A stretch of DNA of 64,000 bases from Streptomyces spinosisporus (GTDB lineage: Bacteria > Actinomycetota > Actinomycetes > Streptomycetales > Streptomycetaceae): contig NZ_JALDAX010000002.1 of assembly GCF_022698145.1 (NCBI RefSeq), forward strand, positions 612,954 to 676,953, given 5' to 3'. Positions 8,495 to 17,438 of the stretch are shown here, one piece after another. How positions within the stretch are numbered: the stretch's first letter is position 1; each line of letters opens with the position of its first letter. Position numbers and translations under genes: made by a program. The notes under the pieces were generated by a model. That model searched no databases, was not told the origin of the DNA, and saw nothing but the letters and a program-made list of their open reading frames with translations.

Positions 8495-10124
8495 CGACGT
8501 CGAAGTACTCCTTCGCCTCGCGCACCTTCCCCACGGGCGCCGACACCCACACGTCGTACATCCGCCCGCCCTCCTCCCAGCACAGGTCATAGGTGTGCCG
8601 GGGGCCCTCCGCGGCGCTGAAGCCGTTCCAGGTGAACTCCCACAGGGCGGCGGGGTGTCCGTGCCGCGTGGTCGAGGTGACGCGGCCGTCGCGGTAGCCG
8701 GGGTTCGTGTCGGGGCCCTCGGCGGCGGCCCGCCGCATCACCGCGAGTGGGCCGCCGGACTCGGGAGCGGTGACCTTGATGCCCAGGCGGAAGGTTTCGC
8801 CCGGCGACTCGTAGAAGATCCGCTCCCCCTGCGGCCTGCGGGTGAAGCCCTCGGGGACGGCGAGAGAGAAGCCGGCCGGGTCGTCGGCGACGCGGTAGCC
8901 GGACGGGGCGGAGGGGAGCCCGGGCGCGGTGGCGCCGGGGACATGTGTCGTGCCGGTGGCGCTGGGTGAGGGGGACGTACTGGGAGAGGGGGACGCGCTG
9001 GGTGAGGGGGACGCGCTGGGTGAGGGGGACGCGCTCACCGACGTACGCGGTCCTGAACTCGACGGTGTGCCGTCGCCGCCGCCGTTCATCAGCAGCGCCG
9101 CCGCCGAGATCCCGGCGCCCGCCATCGCGGCCACCAGCAGCGCGGCCACCAGCGTGCCGCGGGTGGACTGCCGGGTCTCGGCGCCGGACGGCGGCACGGG
9201 CGAGGGGGGCGGCGCGAGGGCGGGCGGACGGGGCACGTCCCGCTGGGTCGGGGTGCGGACGGGCTCCGGAATACGGCCCGTCGCGCGGAACGCGCGCAGC
9301 ATCCGCTCCGCCTGGTCCGCGTCCAGCCGCCGGTCCGGATCGCGCTCCAGCAGGCCCCGTACGACGGGCAGCAGCGGCTCGGCCTGCGGGGGCGGCCGTA
9401 TCTCGTCGAAGACGACCGCGTGCAGGATGCCGCCCAACGAGTCGCGCCGGAACGGCGATTCACCGCTCAGCACGGTGCACAGCAGCGCGCCCACCGACCA
9501 CAGGTCGGACTCCGGGCCGGTCCTGGCCCCGGACATCCGCTCCGGCGCGGTGTACTCGGGCGAGCCGACGAAGGAGCCGGTCTCGGTGAGCGTGGTGGCG
9601 CCCGCGACCTGGGCGATGCCGAAGTCGGTGAGCACGACCCGGTTCGAGCCGGACTCCAGCAGGACGTTGGCGGGTTTGATGTCGCGGTGCAGCACACCGG
9701 CCGCGTGCGCCGTGCGCAGTGCGCTCAGCAGGTCGATGCCGATCCGGGTGGCCTCGGCGGCGTCCACCGGCCCCCGTTGGGCGACCCGGTCGGCGAGGGA
9801 GCCGCCGTCGATCAACTCCATGACCAGATAAGGGCGTTCGTCGTGCTCCACCACGTCATGGACGACGATGATGTGCGGATGGCGCAGCTGGGCCACGGCC
9901 CGGGCCTCGCGCAGCGTGCGGTCGCGCTGTCGTTCTACCTCCTGCGGGGAGAGCGTCTCGTCGAGGTCGAGGGGTATCTCCTTGACCGCCACCTGCCGGC
10001 CGAGCAGTTGGTCGGTCGCCCGCCAGACCACGCCCATCCCGCCGCGGCCGACCCGCGCCTCGAGCCGGTAACGGCCCGCGATGACACGGACGTTCTCCCC
10101 CTCGGTCCCCATGCGCCCCATCAT
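8469..10124 (-). CDS. membrane Ser/Thr protein kinase (cluster member 4)
   Basis: Ser/Thr kinase of 551 aa. Kinase domain about 15-275: GRGGMG, VAVK (Lys48), HRDIKPAN (146-153), DFG (167-169), YTAPE. Membrane helix about 323-345, then a low-complexity Ser-Pro stalk made by an 18-bp repeat, then a sensor domain (about 410-551) with GFSLAVPEGF and WEFTWNG. That pattern is shared with the neighbouring kinases and resembles the PsbP/LpqN fold. Three in-frame ATG codons lie within the first five codons (10124, 10121, 10112) and no clear Shine-Dalgarno decides between them; the first is given. The 3' end is duplicated just after the stop. Predicted to be catalytically active; ligand unknown. Confidence 0.88.
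   Translation of the reverse strand: MMGRMGTEGENVRVIAGRYRLEARVGRGGMGVVWRATDQLLGRQVAVKEIPLDLDETLSPQEVERQRDRTLREARAVAQLRHPHIIVVHDVVEHDERPYLVMELIDGGSLADRVAQRGPVDAAEATRIGIDLLSALRTAHAAGVLHRDIKPANVLLESGSNRVVLTDFGIAQVAGATTLTETGSFVGSPEYTAPERMSGARTGPESDLWSVGALLCTVLSGESPFRRDSLGGILHAVVFDEIRPPPQAEPLLPVVRGLLERDPDRRLDADQAERMLRAFRATGRIPEPVRTPTQRDVPRPPALAPPPSPVPPSGAETRQSTRGTLVAALLVAAMAGAGISAAALLMNGGGDGTPSSSGPRTSVSASPSPSASPSPSASPSPSTSPSPSATGTTHVPGATAPGLPSAPSGYRVADDPAGFSLAVPEGFTRRPQGERIFYESPGETFRLGIKVTAPESGGPLAVMRRAAAEGPDTNPGYRDGRVTSTTRHGHPAALWEFTWNGFSAAEGPRHTYDLCWEEGGRMYDVWVSAPVGKVREAKEYFDVAIDTFVRA
8962..9033. repeat. 18-bp minisatellite coding a Ser-Pro stalk (4 copies)
   Basis: Four consecutive 18-bp units of the form CTGGGTGAGGGGGACGCG (8962, 8980, 8998, 9016), the first two with one or two changes. 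Read on the minus strand they encode repeated SPSPSA just outside the membrane helix of the kinase. The unit is a multiple of three, so copy change alters stalk length only. Confidence 0.95.
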
Positions 10125-10171
10125 GCACCACCGGACGGACCGCCTCCGGGGCGCTGATCGGCCAACTCCGG

Positions 10172-11845
10172 CTACTGGGAGGTCTTTTCCTGCCAGCCTC
10201 GAAGTACGGCCTTGAACTGCTTGCTCGCCTTCGCCCAGTCATTGGCCGGCGACGACATGTAGAGCGCGTACTCCGTGCCCTCGCGGGAGAAGTAGGTCTC
10301 CTCGATGGCGTGCCGCGGCCCGGGGACGTAGGGCGGATCCTTGGCCAGCGCCGTCCAGGTGTACTCCCACACGGAGCCGTCACGGTCGCGGTAGAGGTTC
10401 TTCTCCAACTGGAGGCGCTGGTAGTCCACCAACCGCTGAAGCTGCTGTTCCAGGTCGAGTTGATGCGCCCGGGCGTCGTTGAAGTCCGACGAGATGTCGA
10501 TCGAGATACGCAGGAAGTGCTTGCCGTTGTCGGGCGAGTAGTCGACCTGCCGGAGGTCGTCGGGGACACCGACGACCGACCGCTTCCACCCCTTGGGCAG
10601 CCAGACGCTGAAGCCCCAGGGGTCGTCGTAGCGCTGCCAGGAGGCGGGGACTCCGCCCGTGGGGCCGGGGGTGGAACTGCCCGACGGAGCCGGACTCTGC
10701 GAGGCCGAGGGGTCGCCACCCTGCCGCCCCTCGTCGTACTGCTTCCACGCCACCGCGCCGCCCGCCCCGACGATCGCGGCGAGGACGAGGGTGAGCGCGA
10801 CGGCGCGCAGCCGTCGGCGCTTCGGCGCGGGCACGGGCACGGGGCCGGTGGGGCCGGTGGGGCTCGTGGGCAGTCCGACCGGTCCTGCCGGTCCGACCGG
10901 CGTGGGCGCCGTCACCGATGGATACGGCGTCGAGGAGCCGTGCTGCGGCCCGGTGTTGACGGCGGTCTCGTACGAGGCGACCACATGTTGCGTGGGCACA
11001 TACGCCTGCGCGGCGTTCGAGCGCCGCCCCTCCGCCACCTCGGCGAGCATCTGCTCGGTGTCGGCCGCGCTCGGCCGTGCCGCGGGGTCCTTGTGCAGCA
11101 GCGCGGCCATGACGGGTCCGAGCGGCCCCGCGTACCGCGGCTCGGCCGCGTCCTCCTCGACGACCGCCTGCATCGTCGACAGCGGCGAGGTGCGGCGGAA
11201 CGGCGACCTGCCCTCCACCGCGGTGTAGAGCGTGGCGCCGAGCGCCCACAGGTCGGAGGCGGGACCCGGGTCGTGGCCGCGGACCCGCTCGGGGGCGAGA
11301 TAGTCGACCGAGCCGACGACCTCGCCGGTGCGGGTGATCGTCGTGTCGCCCTCGATCTGGGCGATGCCGAAGTCGGTGAGCAGCACGCGCCCGTCGTGGC
11401 CGATGAGCACATTGCCGGGCTTCACGTCGCGATGCAGTACGCCGGCGGAGTGCGCGGCGCGCAGCGCCCGCAGCACCCACAGTCCGATGCGCGCGGCCTC
11501 GGCCGTCTCGACCCGCCCGCGCTCCTTGACCGCGTCGGCCAGTGAGTGCCCCTCGACCAGCTCCATCACGATCCACGGACGGCCGTCGTGCTCCAGCACG
11601 TCATGGACGGTGACGACCGCGGAGTGGTTGATGCGCGCGGCGGCGCGCGCCTCCGCCCGCGTGCGCGCGAGCAACCGCTCCTGGTCGCTCTCGGACACAT
11701 AGAGCGCGGCGGTCAACTCCTTGATCGCGACGGCCCGGTGCAACACCTCGTCGTGTGCCCGCCACACGCGGCCCATGCCGCCGCTGCCGATCGAGTCGGC
11801 GAGCCGGTAGCGGCCCGCGACAAGCTGGCCCTGCATCTGATTCAC
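10172..11845 (-). CDS. membrane Ser/Thr protein kinase (cluster member 3)
   Basis: Ser/Thr kinase of 557 aa from the GTG at 11845. The frame is open to 11962, but that extension reads like non-coding sequence, and GGGGCAAC just before this GTG matches the site at the pseudokinase start. Kinase domain 10-275: GSGGMG, VAIK (Lys42), HRDVKPGN (138-145), DFG (158-160), YLAPE. A collagen-like Gly-Pro-Thr linker leads to the membrane helix (about 345-367). The outside domain (about 400-557) begins GFSVWLPKGW and contains VWEYTWTAL, the best-preserved version of the sensor pattern shared across the cluster. All catalytic residues are present. It is followed after 47 bp by the next kinase, so an operon is likely. 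Confidence 0.9.
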   Translation of the reverse strand: MNQMQGQLVAGRYRLADSIGSGGMGRVWRAHDEVLHRAVAIKELTAALYVSESDQERLLARTRAEARAAARINHSAVVTVHDVLEHDGRPWIVMELVEGHSLADAVKERGRVETAEAARIGLWVLRALRAAHSAGVLHRDVKPGNVLIGHDGRVLLTDFGIAQIEGDTTITRTGEVVGSVDYLAPERVRGHDPGPASDLWALGATLYTAVEGRSPFRRTSPLSTMQAVVEEDAAEPRYAGPLGPVMAALLHKDPAARPSAADTEQMLAEVAEGRRSNAAQAYVPTQHVVASYETAVNTGPQHGSSTPYPSVTAPTPVGPAGPVGLPTSPTGPTGPVPVPAPKRRRLRAVALTLVLAAIVGAGGAVAWKQYDEGRQGGDPSASQSPAPSGSSTPGPTGGVPASWQRYDDPWGFSVWLPKGWKRSVVGVPDDLRQVDYSPDNGKHFLRISIDISSDFNDARAHQLDLEQQLQRLVDYQRLQLEKNLYRDRDGSVWEYTWTALAKDPPYVPGPRHAIEETYFSREGTEYALYMSSPANDWAKASKQFKAVLRGWQEKTSQ

Positions 11846-11931
11846 GTTGCCCCGCAATGCTCTTGACAGGGTCAGACTAAGGACCCGCCCGCGAACAGGG
11901 AACCAGCGGGGTCCCATGGAGACCGCACTGT

Positions 11932-11967
11932 GACGGTTGTCGCTTCTTTGCGTATGGCGCAACCGTC
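11932..11967 (-). terminator. hairpin downstream of the pseudokinase gene
   Basis: Arms GACGGTTG (11932-11939) and CAACCGTC (11960-11967), with a nested TTGCG/CGCAA pairing, lie 32 nt after the pseudokinase stop and before the next kinase start. It may terminate or attenuate transcription inside the cluster. Confidence 0.5.
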
Positions 11968-11998
11968 CGCGCCCTTCACCGAGCCGTCACACACCGCT

Positions 11999-14911
11999 TC
12001 AGTCGGTCACCTGATACGTCGTGGACGCCTGCTCGTAGAACTTCGTCACCTCGTCCCGCTGCGACTCCGGCCCGCGCACCTGCACGATGTGGTACCGCCC
12101 GTCGATGAGCATCGCCACATTGCGCACGTAAAGGTCGCGTCCGCCGCCGTCGGTCCAGGTGAACTGCCCCTCGGCCATGGTCCGCGTGCCCACGGTGACG
12201 GTGCGCAGCCCGGTCGCGGTGGCCCAGCTGGAACTGCGGTACGGCTGCAACTCGTGCTCCGTGTCCCGCTGGTACGCCATCGGGTCGCTGCCGTAGGTGA
12301 CCGCGCCGTCCCGTCCCTTCACGACGAAGAGCTCGAAGTCGCCGTGCGAGTAGACCACTTGGTTCCACGTGTTCTTGTCCGCACGCGACCAGCCCTTGGC
12401 CACGGCGATCTTGAAGCCCTCCGGGTCCTTGCGCAGGGTGAAGCCGTCGGCGACACCGGGTCCGGTGGTCTGACTCTGCGTCGCTCCGGCCGACTTGGAG
12501 GGGCTGGGGCTCTTCTCGTTCTCGGACTTCGGCGAGGTCTGGTCGGGGCGCGGCTCGCTGCTCGCGTCCGGGTGCGACGGCGAGGGGACCGGCCCGGCCT
12601 CGCCCGCGCTGCCCGTACGGTCGCTGCCCGCCGCGCCGTCCTCACCCGCCTTCGGCATGAAGAGCATCGCGTACGCGATCGCCGCGGCCAGCAGGAGCAG
12701 CACCAGCAGAAGCAGGGTGCGGCCGAGTCTGCGCGGTGACCTCACATCCTTCTTGGCCCGCTTGTGCCGTCCGTGCGGGTTGGCCGCGGGCAGTCCGGCG
12801 CGGCGCCTGCGCACCAGCTCGCCCCGCCGCCGTACGACCGGCAGCCGGCTGGTGTCGGCGGGCGGTGCCGCTATGACATGCGCACCGGCGTCGGGCTCGG
12901 GCGCGGACCGCACGAGCGAGCGCAGCCAGCCGCGCAGCTCCTCGAAATCCAGCCGCTCGGTGGGGTCCTGACGCAGCAGGGACTCCACGACCGGCCGCAG
13001 CGGCCCGCACTCCTCGGCGAAGGCGGGCGGCTCGGCGCACACCATCTGCACCAGCTCGGCCGTCGACTCCTCGGGATAGGGCGCATGTCCCTGTACGGCC
13101 CTGAAGAGCAGTGCGCCGAGCGCCCACAGGTCGGTCGCCGGTCCGATCGGCGGCGCCAACTGCCAGTTCTCGTGCACCGGTCCGGCCTGCTCCGGCGCCC
13201 AGCGCTCCGTCACGGGTCCCACGACGGCCATCCGGGCCTGCCGGGCCCGCTCGGCGGCGAGCGGCGTGGCGGGGCCCCTGGCGGGGAGGCCGGGAGCGCC
13301 GGCGGTGCCAGGAGCTCCGGCCGATCCGGCGACGAGGTCGTCCCAGCGACTGGGCGGCGTCGCGCCGGGCGGCAGGGGCGCGGGGGCGGAACCGGGCCCG
13401 GGACCGGGCCCGGGACCGGGCAGGGCGGGGTTGCCGGGGGCGGGTGCCGGAACTCCCGCGGGGGGTGCGGTGTTCAGGCCGGGGGCCGGGGCGCCGGGCG
13501 CCGAGGGGGCGCCGGAGGTCGTGCCGGGTGTGGTGCCGGAAGTGGGGGTGGTGCCGGGCGGTGCCGTGTGCGCACCGGTGCCATTGCCGGTGCGCGTGCC
13601 GCCCGGAGGCAGCGCCGTGCGCCCGCCCTGGCCGCCTTGGCCGGCCTGGCCGCTCTGGCCGCTCGCGAGGCCGGACGCTCCGTTGACCCCGGGCGTCGCG
13701 GGCCCGCCGGCTCCGGCCCGGGGTGCGGCGCCGTGCCAGGAGGTGGCGTTCACGCCGTACGGGTCGGCTATCTGGCCGGGAGGCGTGGAGGTGTGCTGCG
13801 TACTCTCGTCCGAAGTCTGCGTCTGCGCCGAGCCGTTGGACTGCGCGGCGGGACCGCCCTCGGGTGCGGAACGGGCACCGGGAAGCGCACCGGGCAGTGC
13901 CGCCCGCCCGTTCTGCTGTGCCTCCTGCACCCTGGCCGCGGCCCGGGCGCCCGCCCGGTACGCCGCGATCGCGCCCGCCCGCGCGGCCCTGATGTCCCCG
14001 CCGCTTTCGAGTGCCTTGGGCGCGAAGGCACTTGTCGCTCCCGCGCCGTGCGCCGTGTCCGTCCCGGCGGGCGGCAGACCTCCGGCGGCCCGCGCCCCGA
14101 TGGCGGCCCGCCGGGCGGCCTCGGGATCGGCGTCGACCCCGACGAGACCGCTCTGAGCACCGTGAGCGCCCTGAGAACCGTGAGCGGCCTGAGCACCCTG
14201 CTGAGCATGGGCGCCCTGAGCCGGCAGCCCGCCGGGCGCCCCCGGGGCGCCTGGCGAGGCGTCCAGCGCTCCGAAACCGCCGCCGTCGTCACTCTCCGGA
14301 GCCGGCACCGGGTCGTAGCCGCACAGCGCCTCCTCCGCCGCGCCGACCGCGAGCCCGGTCAGCATCACCCGTCCGTCGTCGCAGACGAGCACCGTACGGG
14401 CCGTGATGTTGCGGTGCACCCAGCCGTGGGCGTGCAGCACCCGCAGGGCCATGAGGACGTCGGAGGCCACCTCGGCGGCGCGGTACGGCGTCAGCGGCTT
14501 CTCGGCGAGCAGCGCCGCCAGCGGCCGCGCCTCCACCAGCTCGCTCACGATCCACAGCGAACCGCCCTCGGCGAACACGTCGAAGACCTGGTCGAGCCGC
14601 GGATGGTCGGGGATGCGCGCCGCGGCCTGCGCGGCCTCCACCGCGCGCCGTACGGCCGGGTCGGTGGGCCGTCGTGTGCCGGTGCGCGCGGCGGACCGGA
14701 CACCCCGGTCACGGGCGGTGAAACCGTCGGGCAGCCCCTCCGCGTCGAGCACCTCGGCCTCGACGACCTCCGGCAACGGCACCTGCCTGACCAGGACTTC
14801 CTGTCCGCTGTAGGTGTCGAAGGCCCGGGTGTCGGTCAGTTCGTACTCGTCGGCGGGCGGCAACGGCAGGCGGTAGCGGTCGGCAAGTACCCGGCCCGCA
14901 TAGTCGTCCAC
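11999..14911 (-). CDS. membrane pseudokinase with a large activation-loop insertion
   Basis: Kinase-fold membrane protein of 970 aa that appears catalytically dead. It starts at the GTG at 14911, preceded by GGGGAGG four bases upstream. The N-lobe has no Gly-rich loop and reads VLVRQV where VAVK is expected (Arg42). The catalytic loop reads VHRNIT (Asp replaced by Asn168), and the DFG position reads LTGLAV (185-189). About 380 Gly/Ala/Pro/Thr-rich residues (190-570) separate that point from WAPEQ (APE at 572-574). The C-lobe (DLWALGALLF and onward) is intact. A membrane helix lies at 731-752, and a sensor domain (about 820-970) begins GFKIAVAKGW as in the true kinases. The likely role is as a scaffold or allosteric partner for the adjacent kinases; this is inference. 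Confidence 0.85.
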   Translation of the reverse strand: MDDYAGRVLADRYRLPLPPADEYELTDTRAFDTYSGQEVLVRQVPLPEVVEAEVLDAEGLPDGFTARDRGVRSAARTGTRRPTDPAVRRAVEAAQAAARIPDHPRLDQVFDVFAEGGSLWIVSELVEARPLAALLAEKPLTPYRAAEVASDVLMALRVLHAHGWVHRNITARTVLVCDDGRVMLTGLAVGAAEEALCGYDPVPAPESDDGGGFGALDASPGAPGAPGGLPAQGAHAQQGAQAAHGSQGAHGAQSGLVGVDADPEAARRAAIGARAAGGLPPAGTDTAHGAGATSAFAPKALESGGDIRAARAGAIAAYRAGARAAARVQEAQQNGRAALPGALPGARSAPEGGPAAQSNGSAQTQTSDESTQHTSTPPGQIADPYGVNATSWHGAAPRAGAGGPATPGVNGASGLASGQSGQAGQGGQGGRTALPPGGTRTGNGTGAHTAPPGTTPTSGTTPGTTSGAPSAPGAPAPGLNTAPPAGVPAPAPGNPALPGPGPGPGPGSAPAPLPPGATPPSRWDDLVAGSAGAPGTAGAPGLPARGPATPLAAERARQARMAVVGPVTERWAPEQAGPVHENWQLAPPIGPATDLWALGALLFRAVQGHAPYPEESTAELVQMVCAEPPAFAEECGPLRPVVESLLRQDPTERLDFEELRGWLRSLVRSAPEPDAGAHVIAAPPADTSRLPVVRRRGELVRRRRAGLPAANPHGRHKRAKKDVRSPRRLGRTLLLLVLLLLAAAIAYAMLFMPKAGEDGAAGSDRTGSAGEAGPVPSPSHPDASSEPRPDQTSPKSENEKSPSPSKSAGATQSQTTGPGVADGFTLRKDPEGFKIAVAKGWSRADKNTWNQVVYSHGDFELFVVKGRDGAVTYGSDPMAYQRDTEHELQPYRSSSWATATGLRTVTVGTRTMAEGQFTWTDGGGRDLYVRNVAMLIDGRYHIVQVRGPESQRDEVTKFYEQASTTYQVTD

Positions 14912-15074
14912 GTTGCCTCCCCCGGCCGCCCGGTTGGTCAATTCCGCTCGCCCCGTGCTCCGTTCCGAACACATACCCGGATGCGTACGGTCCGCAAGCA
15001 CTCACGATACGTGCCGGAGGCAACCCGCAAAGCGGGATGCCGGATCTCACGGCCGAAACCCGGGACCAGTCACA

Positions 15075-17267
15075 TCACGACTTGGGCTCGAACGTCTTCG
15101 CGAGCGTCTTCCAGGTGTCCTTACGGAGATCACTGTCCCAGTTCGCGGCTTTCGCCGTGTACATCAGTGCATATCCGAGATGGTCGTTGACGACGAATCC
15201 CCGGTCTATCGTCCGGTACTTCGTCCCGCCCTCGGTGTAGGTGAATTCCCAGTCGGCCGTGTTCCAGCCGCGGTAGTCCACCTTCTCTATTCGGATCTTC
15301 TGGTACTGCGAGCGCACCATGTAGCGCTCCTGGTTCTTCCAGTCGGCCACCGGGTCGCCCTTGGGCGTGGACGTCCAGGCGATCAGCAGCTTCTGCCCGT
15401 CGGGTCCGGTGAACCGGTCTCCCGCGGCGCCCGTGGACTGGTACTTCCACCCCTTGGGCAACCCGATCGAGTAGCCCTGGCTCCCCTTGTGCTTCGACTC
15501 CACGGCGCTGCCGCCGCCGGTCGGGTCGCCCGCCCCGCTCCCGCCGGTCGCCGTCGGGCCGTTGCTGGGTGTGCTGTTCGCCGTCGAGGCCGCGTCGGAC
15601 TGCGAGGCGTTCCCGTCCTCGCGGGTCCCGCCGCTCGTGTCCTGCTTGGTGTCGGCACTGGCGGACGCGCTCGCCTCCACCTTCCCGCCGCCGCCCTTAG
15701 CGCCGTCGGAGCCCTCGTCGTCCCCGCCGCCGAGCGTGAACGCCAGCACGGTCCCGATCACGGCGAGCACGACCACCACCGCGATGATCACCAGCGTCCG
15801 CCTCGGCACCACATCGGTGAGCGGCGCCCTGGGCACGGGCCGCGGCGGCAGATCCGGCGGCGGCACGACCGGCCACCCCGAACTCCGCCCACCGGCCTGC
15901 GCGTTGGCACCCGCCCCTGCGGACGTGGTGGAGGCGGCGGAGGTCCCGGTCGCGGCCGTAGCACCCTTGGCCACCGCTCCCTTGGCGGACTGCGCCGGCA
16001 CCGACGGAGTCCTGGAGGAAGACCCCGGAGCCGACGAAGGCACCGGCGGCATCGGCGCCGTAGGAGCCGCTGAAGCCGAGGACGCCTTGGACCCGACCGC
16101 ACCCGAAGCCCCGGCAGAACTCGATGTCCCGGCGGACTTGGCGCCGTCACCCCCCGAACCCGCCCCGGCACCAAGGGACTTGCCGCGCGTCGCAGCCGCC
16201 GAACCGGCCGCCGCTCCCGCCGCCGCGGCGGCCTTGCGCACGGAACGCAGCGCCCCGCGCAGCTTCTCCGCCGCCTCCTCGCCCCGCTTGCCGCCGGAAC
16301 CGCCCGAACTCCGCCTGCCCACAGGCCCGTCGGACTGCCCCGGCAGCGGCACGACCCTGGTCGCGTCGAGCGGCGGCTCCGGCTCGGCCGCCTTCGGCTC
16401 GGGCGCGTGGATCACCGCGTTGAGCATGGCCCGCGCACCCGCGTCGTCCAGCCGGTTGGCCGGATCCTTGGTCAGCAGGCCGTAGATGACGTCCTTCAGC
16501 GGCCCCGCGTTCTTCGGCTCCTCCAGTGGCTCCGTCATCACCGCCGTCAGCGTCGCTATGGCGGAGCCCTTGTCGTACGGCGGGACGCCCTCGACCGCCG
16601 CGTACAACAGCCCGCCGAGCGACCACAGGTCGGCCGCCGGGCCCGGCTTGTGCCCGCGGGCGCGCTCGGGCGAGATGTAGGAGGGCGCGCCGACGAGCAT
16701 GCCGGTCGAGGTGATGGACGGGTCGCCCTCGACCTGGGCGATACCGAAGTCGGTCAGCACGACCCGATCGGTCTCCGACTCCAGCAGGACGTTGGAGGGC
16801 TTCACATCACGGTGCAGGATGCCCTCGCGATGCGCCGAGCGCAGCACGTCGAGGACCGCGAGACCGACCTCGGCGGCCCGCTTGGGCTCCAGCAGACCGT
16901 CCTCCCGGATGACCTCGGCGAGCGACTTGCCCTCGACGAGCTCCATCACGATCCACGGCCGGTCGTCCTCCTCGACCACGTCGAAGACCGTCACCGCGCT
17001 GTTGTTGCGGATCCGCGCGATCGCCTTGGCCTCACGCAGCGTCCGTGTGATCAGCCGGCGCTTCTCGTCCTCGTCGATGTTCGACGGGAACCGCAGTTCC
17101 TTGACCGCGACCGTCCGGCCCAGGGTCTCGTCCTCAGCCCGCCACACCGTGCCCATGCCGCCACGGCCGAGCACCTTCCCCAGCCGGTACCGCCCGGCGA
17201 GTAGACGCTCCCGGTTGTCCTGACGAGTGTCCTGACGAGATGTCCCCGCCCGCTCCGCCTCCGACAT
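15075..17267 (-). CDS. membrane Ser/Thr protein kinase (cluster member 1)
   Basis: First kinase of the cluster in transcription order, 730 aa from the ATG at 17267, which has AGGGGA five bases upstream. Upstream in-frame ATGs lack this. Kinase domain about 25-290: GRGGMG, VAVKE (Lys56), HRDVKPSN (152-159), DFG (173-175), YISPE. A long Ala/Ser/Gly-rich juxtamembrane segment (about 330-470) contains basic RR/KR patches. Membrane helix 489-512, then a Ser/Gly stalk and a sensor domain (about 596-730) starting GYSIGLPKGW with WEFTYTEGG. All catalytic residues are intact. From memory, a kinase cluster at this place in S. coelicolor (SCO4775-SCO4779, including PkaI) has been tied to spore-wall synthesis; transfer to this strain is inference. 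Confidence 0.9.
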   Translation of the reverse strand: MSEAERAGTSRQDTRQDNRERLLAGRYRLGKVLGRGGMGTVWRAEDETLGRTVAVKELRFPSNIDEDEKRRLITRTLREAKAIARIRNNSAVTVFDVVEEDDRPWIVMELVEGKSLAEVIREDGLLEPKRAAEVGLAVLDVLRSAHREGILHRDVKPSNVLLESETDRVVLTDFGIAQVEGDPSITSTGMLVGAPSYISPERARGHKPGPAADLWSLGGLLYAAVEGVPPYDKGSAIATLTAVMTEPLEEPKNAGPLKDVIYGLLTKDPANRLDDAGARAMLNAVIHAPEPKAAEPEPPLDATRVVPLPGQSDGPVGRRSSGGSGGKRGEEAAEKLRGALRSVRKAAAAAGAAAGSAAATRGKSLGAGAGSGGDGAKSAGTSSSAGASGAVGSKASSASAAPTAPMPPVPSSAPGSSSRTPSVPAQSAKGAVAKGATAATGTSAASTTSAGAGANAQAGGRSSGWPVVPPPDLPPRPVPRAPLTDVVPRRTLVIIAVVVVLAVIGTVLAFTLGGGDDEGSDGAKGGGGKVEASASASADTKQDTSGGTREDGNASQSDAASTANSTPSNGPTATGGSGAGDPTGGGSAVESKHKGSQGYSIGLPKGWKYQSTGAAGDRFTGPDGQKLLIAWTSTPKGDPVADWKNQERYMVRSQYQKIRIEKVDYRGWNTADWEFTYTEGGTKYRTIDRGFVVNDHLGYALMYTAKAANWDSDLRKDTWKTLAKTFEPKS

Positions 17268-17438
17268 GCGTCCCCTCATACAACCCGCCCTGACAGAGCC
17301 TCCATTGTCTCTCACCCGACAAGTGCCCGACGCCCAGGGTGCGCCTGGTGCCGTACGGGGTATTTGCGCCCCCGAGGGCCCCCTGAACCGAACGTTCCGC
17401 CGCCCTGCATGATGGGCCGTGACAAGGAAGGATCCGCG

